Source: Callipepla californica brunnescens
Lineage: Eukaryota > Chordata > Aves > Galliformes > Odontophoridae
NCBI GenBank assembly: GCA_023055505.1
Contig: JALIRH010000003.1
Location: forward strand, 31,250,842 to 31,314,841
Length of the DNA stretch: 64,000 bases
Direction: 5' to 3'
How positions within the stretch are numbered: the first letter of the stretch is position 1; each line of letters starts with the position of its first letter. The notes beneath the pieces were generated by a model. The model did no database searches, was not told where the DNA came from, and saw nothing but the letters and a program-made list of their open reading frames with translations. This document shows, one piece after another, positions 61,301 to 64,000 of the stretch. The position numbers and the translations under genes were made by a program.

Positions 61301-63761
61301 GTGCTACCTGCAGTATTACATAATGCATTGCTTTCACGGTTTCTTTGCTTAGAAGAATTAAGAGCAAATTGACTTACTAGAGTAATTATTCCAGTAAATC
61401 CACTTGAAATGACTGCAGCACATTCTTACTAAACTTAATACTTAGAAGGATTTGTGTATGTCTTTCAAATTCAGTTCTGATTCTTCTACTTCAAGACGTG
61501 AGTGTCGCGTTGGACAATACGTTGTAGACGTTGTTTCGTTTGAGCAGTTGGTTCTGCCTGTGCTGAGAAATGTGAGTATTATGCTCGAGCTGCTGGAAAA
61601 AAATGGATGCTTTATGATAATGATTGTTATTGGAAGGCCGTTCTACTGCACTCAGTTTTGATGTTAATAAAGGGTCTTAGCCAACTGCACAAGGAGTGCT
61701 CTGTGACAAGACTTCCATGGTCTTTTTCCTGCCCTTTTCTGGTCATTCTTTTACAGCAATGCAAGCAGTATTATGACTGTCACCTTTTTTCCTTGCCTTC
61801 CCCTCTAACCCCAACCTTTCCCCATCTTCAAAATTAAACAAGAACAGATCTGACTTTGGCAATAATATGTCACAAACTGTGTGCAGTAGCTGCTGAACAG
61901 TACTGCTAAAGATCATGTTGTGATTTTCCTACGCTGCCAAAGCTCAAGGGGTCAAGGAAGAAGGGACTTCTTAGTAAACTTAGAGCAACACAAAAACAAA
62001 ACCAGAGGGGTGCAAGGAGCAAAAACAAGACTGAGGATCAATTTCTTGTTTTTGTCAAGGAATGTTAAAGTCTGAAAGGAGGGAAACAAAGATGTTAGGG
62101 ACAAGGGAGAACTGTGAAAGGATTTTACATAAAACAGCTACACAGGAGAGACCTGAAAAGATTTTAGGATGCATGTTAAACAATTCCTTCACTTTTCTGG
62201 AAGTGAATACTTGGTTCTCACAGGGAAAAATGTTCTGATTTCTATTTTCTTTAGGTTCTGTGTAGTATGGTTGTTACTGGTGCATGTTCATGGTTCCTTA
62301 GTGGTGTTTTGAGCTGAGTTGATTTATTCTATGATTTCTCACATCTGCAACTATTGGAGAGTTGGTTGCCTTCACCAGGAGAGGACAGCCAGAGCAATCT
62401 CTTCATATCATTCAGTATCACAAGGAAGAAATAGAAGGTGATTGTTCTGACATGAGAGAGGAAAAAAGCTGGCAATGGCCTGATCGTTTATCCAGACAGC
62501 TTTGGAAAAAGTTGTTTTGAGAGAAATGCTGAGTTTTGCCACCTTAGCACTCTTTCTGTTTCATTTTGGTTTCCATTTGGTGTGTGGTTTTGTTTTGTTT
62601 TCTTCTTTCTCTAGAGATGTTATCGCAATGTGCCTCTGCTCTGCTTTGCTGTGATGGCAGGCATCACAAAGCTGATGGTCAAGTCAATGCCAAAGCAACA
62701 GATCAGCCAGAAAAGGAAGGCACAGTGTGAAGGAGAACAGTGTTCTTATTTCTGGAGAGATCAGCATGTTTCTGTGTACAGTTTGGCTCCTGCCTTCTTG
62801 TTTTACTTAGGACAAATGGTTTGAACTTTCAAAGTTTTATCGTGATGCAATAAATACTGGAGCCAGAGGTGAAGACCCTGAGAGCTGCCTGTGTCTGCTC
62901 ACTGCTCTGCGTGCCTCAGTTTGCAGCACTAAGTGCTCAGCTGACACATTAAAAACTGCTGCCGTATGAGCTGATAATGGAAAAACAACCTTCATAAAAT
63001 CTGAAATCTTTCTTAAGGTTTGGAAATTGTAGATACAGGTATAAAAATCGGATGTAATTTTTTATGCTAAAATAGCAGGAAACAATTTTCTCAACTTTAA
63101 ATTGTTTTTGAAAGGCATTCTGTAGCTACAAGCTTCCAACACTGGGTTTAATGCAGGCCTTTCTTAATAATTTCGTTGTGTTGATACTGATCTGTTCTAA
63201 ATGCAGAGTTCAATGTTTTGAAATGTTTGGGTCCCTCAGACTTAATGAGAGCAGTTCTTTATATAGTCAAATAGCTGGAGTATTCTGCTCTGAAGGAAAA
63301 AATGATATTCTGAATATTTCCTGTCGTCATAGCTGGTATTTATGCCACACACGTATTCTCATCTTTCCACCAGTCTTTGCTGAAATATAAATGACAGATT
63401 TAAAGTTGGTCAGTTACCAGCTGCAGCAGCAGCTTTGACTTTTCAATTTTCCCCAGTGTTGCCATGGATTTGTTTTGGAGGTAATTTTGATTAGTGTGGA
63501 AGTTATTTCTGTTGCTTATTCGAAGTTCCGCGATGTTTACTGTCTCCTCAGGTAAACCAGGGCAGCGATGCAGAGAAAAAGATCTGCGTCATAGATGAGA
63601 TTGGTAAAATGGAACTCTTCAGTCAGGCTTTTATTCAAGCTGTTCGTCAGATGCTGGCTGGCTCTGGGACGGTGCTACTTGGAACGATCCCAATACCGAA
63701 GGGAAGGCCACTGGATCTTGTTGAAGAAATAAGAAGTAGGAAAGATGTTGAAGTGTTCACT
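58173..63761 (+). CDS. NTPCR: NTPCR, cancer-related nucleoside-triphosphatase (THEP1 family), 3' end outside window
   Basis: Spliced coding region: 58173-58206, 60246-60408, 61475-61571 and 63552-63761, giving 168 codons; human NTPCR has 190, so about 22 are beyond the window. All junctions are GT-AG and keep frame. The enzyme is a P-loop NTPase that slowly hydrolyses ATP, GTP and other NTPs; its cellular role is unclear. Visible signatures are Walker A GPPGIGKT at residues 9-16, the conserved DGFYTEEV near 35-42, GGRR.GFDVVTLSG, RECRVGQYVVD in exon 3, Walker B ICVIDE at about 109-114 followed by IGKMELFS, and GTIPIPKG. Start ATG 58173 is the first ATG in the CpG island and gives the family's usual N-terminus. 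Intron 1 splits the codon for Gly12 inside the P-loop. The segment joining exons 2 and 3 (SSDSSTS) differs from the Pro-rich human equivalent. Confidence 0.97.
58684..58991 (+). mobile_element. CR1 LINE 3'-end fragment in NTPCR intron 1
   Basis: A clear CR1 sense match in order: CCAGCCTGGAGAAGAGG, GGGAGACCTTACAGCAGTCT, TCCAGTACCTAATGGGAGAC, a GATAGGACAAGGAGTAATGG block, GAGGCACTGGCACAGGCTGC, CATGGCAGGGGGTTGGATCT and CCCTTCCAACTCAAACC, ending in ATTCCATGA. It is 5'-truncated, as usual, and less diverged than the intergenic copies. Confidence 0.9.
59495..59650 (-). mobile_element. CR1 LINE fragment, antisense, in NTPCR intron 1
   Basis: CTTTCTGGGCAACCTTCTCCAGGGCTTGAT and the following ATAAAAAATGCTCTTCCCTGTATCTAGTAAGAGCCTCTC are the reverse complement of the CR1 region around CAGGTTGCCCAGAGAGG. 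Both ends are approximate. Confidence 0.65.
60246..60408 (+). CDS. NTPCR: NTPCR coding exon 2
   Basis: The acceptor is TTTCTAG before GCATCGGAAAG. It completes the Walker A motif (IGKTT) and encodes the DGFYTEEV and GFDVVTLSG blocks. The donor is TTAG|GTACTG and the following intron is phase 2, 1066 bp. Confidence 0.95.
60409..61474 (+). other. NTPCR: NTPCR intron 2
   Basis: GTACTG...TTCAG. AT-rich. It contains a SINE-like relic with a tRNA B-box-type GGTTCGATTC at 60899-60908, listed separately. No other feature was recognised. Confidence 0.9.
60860..60950 (+). mobile_element. Possible MIR-like SINE relic
   Basis: GATGGCGTCAGAAGTG (A-box-like) is followed about 35 bases later by CCTAGGTTCGATTCATGATTCC (B-box-like GGTTCGATTC), then CTGCACAACTTAGCCTAGGTCC. 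Spacing and order recall the tRNA-derived head and core of a MIR-type SINE. The match is weak and highly diverged. Confidence 0.3.
61475..61571 (+). CDS. NTPCR: NTPCR coding exon 3
   Basis: The acceptor is AAATTCAG. It encodes a Ser-rich start (SSDSSTS) followed by RRECRVGQYVVDVVSFEQL and VLPVLRN. The donor is AAT|GTGAGT and the following intron is phase 0, 1980 bp. Confidence 0.95.
61572..63551 (+). other. NTPCR: NTPCR intron 3
   Basis: GTGAGT...CTCCTCAG, with a poor internal pyrimidine tract but a clear TGTCTCCTCAG acceptor. No repeat, RNA gene or extra exon consistent with the family was recognised. Short frames here lack coding support. Confidence 0.9.
63552..63761 (+). CDS. NTPCR: NTPCR coding exon 4
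   Basis: The acceptor is CTCCTCAG. It carries the Walker B block CVIDEIGKMELFS and GTIPIPKG, ending in KDVEVFT. The donor is ACT|GTGAGT. The final exon (C-terminal tail) is not in the window. Confidence 0.95.
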
Positions 63762-64000
63762 GTGAGTAATATTAAATACCCTTAAAGAGCCTTCTGTTCT
63801 GGGTCCCTGGTTTGTGTTTGGCTCTGTTTAAAAACTGATCATTGCTACCATTTGATAGCTGAGGAGAGCTTGTACGAAATAAGTCTTTTTCCATTTGGTT
63901 CTTAATGGGCAGGTGTTCACCTTATTAAAAAAAATAATAATCACAGCTTCCCACAGCTGGCCTTGCTTTTGGGAGCCTGTAGAAGTAATGATGCTGTTTT
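63762..64000 (+). other. NTPCR: NTPCR intron 4 (start)
   Basis: Begins GTGAGTAATATT and runs off the window. An in-frame stop follows shortly after the donor, so read-through could not supply the missing C-terminus. Confidence 0.85.

Noticed and set aside
62630..62824. Frame in NTPCR intron 3 that could be an extra exon
   Set aside because: Exons 3 and 4 join in phase 0 and match the known protein directly. No family member has sequence like this between them.
1..64000. CRISPR arrays, operons, plasmid or phage systems
   Set aside because: Spliced genes, CR1 LINEs and CpG islands identify vertebrate DNA. No spaced direct-repeat array is present.

Overview
The window looks like bird nuclear DNA. 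Three things point that way: 3'-end fragments of CR1 LINEs in both orientations, solitary LTRs of avian endogenous-retrovirus type, and an AT-rich background broken by two sharp CpG islands. The order of avian species cannot be settled from the sequence alone. There are two protein-coding genes, both on the + strand and in the vertebrate order MAP10 then NTPCR (human 1q42 has the same order). About 51 kb of intergenic DNA separates them.

Region 1-4.1 kb is intergenic, with no convincing gene. At 4.1-6.95 kb lies the intronless MAP10 gene (microtubule-associated protein 10, 805 codons from ATG 4251). Its CpG-island promoter carries, within about 125 bp, a ZNF143-like site, a perfect RFX X-box and a perfect TCTCGCGAGA (BANP/Kaiso-type) palindrome. 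A polyadenylation signal lies at 6921.

From 6.95 to 58.0 kb there is no open reading frame that looks like a gene. What can be supported is a 458-bp solo LTR with a perfect 6-bp target duplication (17117-17574), an old CR1 with a younger CR1 nested in it (18.6-19.3 kb), two further CR1 fragments (30.8 and 33.6-34.1 kb), a probable LTR (about 51.6-52.0 kb), a 360-bp solo LTR flanked by CCCCC (54541-54900), several homopolymer runs and microsatellites, and AT-rich blocks with homeodomain/POU-type motifs that could be conserved enhancers.

From 58.0 kb to the end is the 5' part of NTPCR (cancer-related nucleoside-triphosphatase, THEP1 family): CpG-island promoter, exon 1 (58173-58206), exon 2 (60246-60408), exon 3 (61475-61571) and exon 4 (63552-63761), 168 codons in all. 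The last roughly 20 codons lie beyond the window. Intron 1 holds two CR1 fragments in opposite orientation.

The two genes have no known joint pathway: one product binds microtubules, the other hydrolyses nucleoside triphosphates. No new protein-coding system was found. The most interesting signals are the MAP10 promoter architecture, the precisely bounded LTR insertions and the candidate non-coding regulatory blocks.
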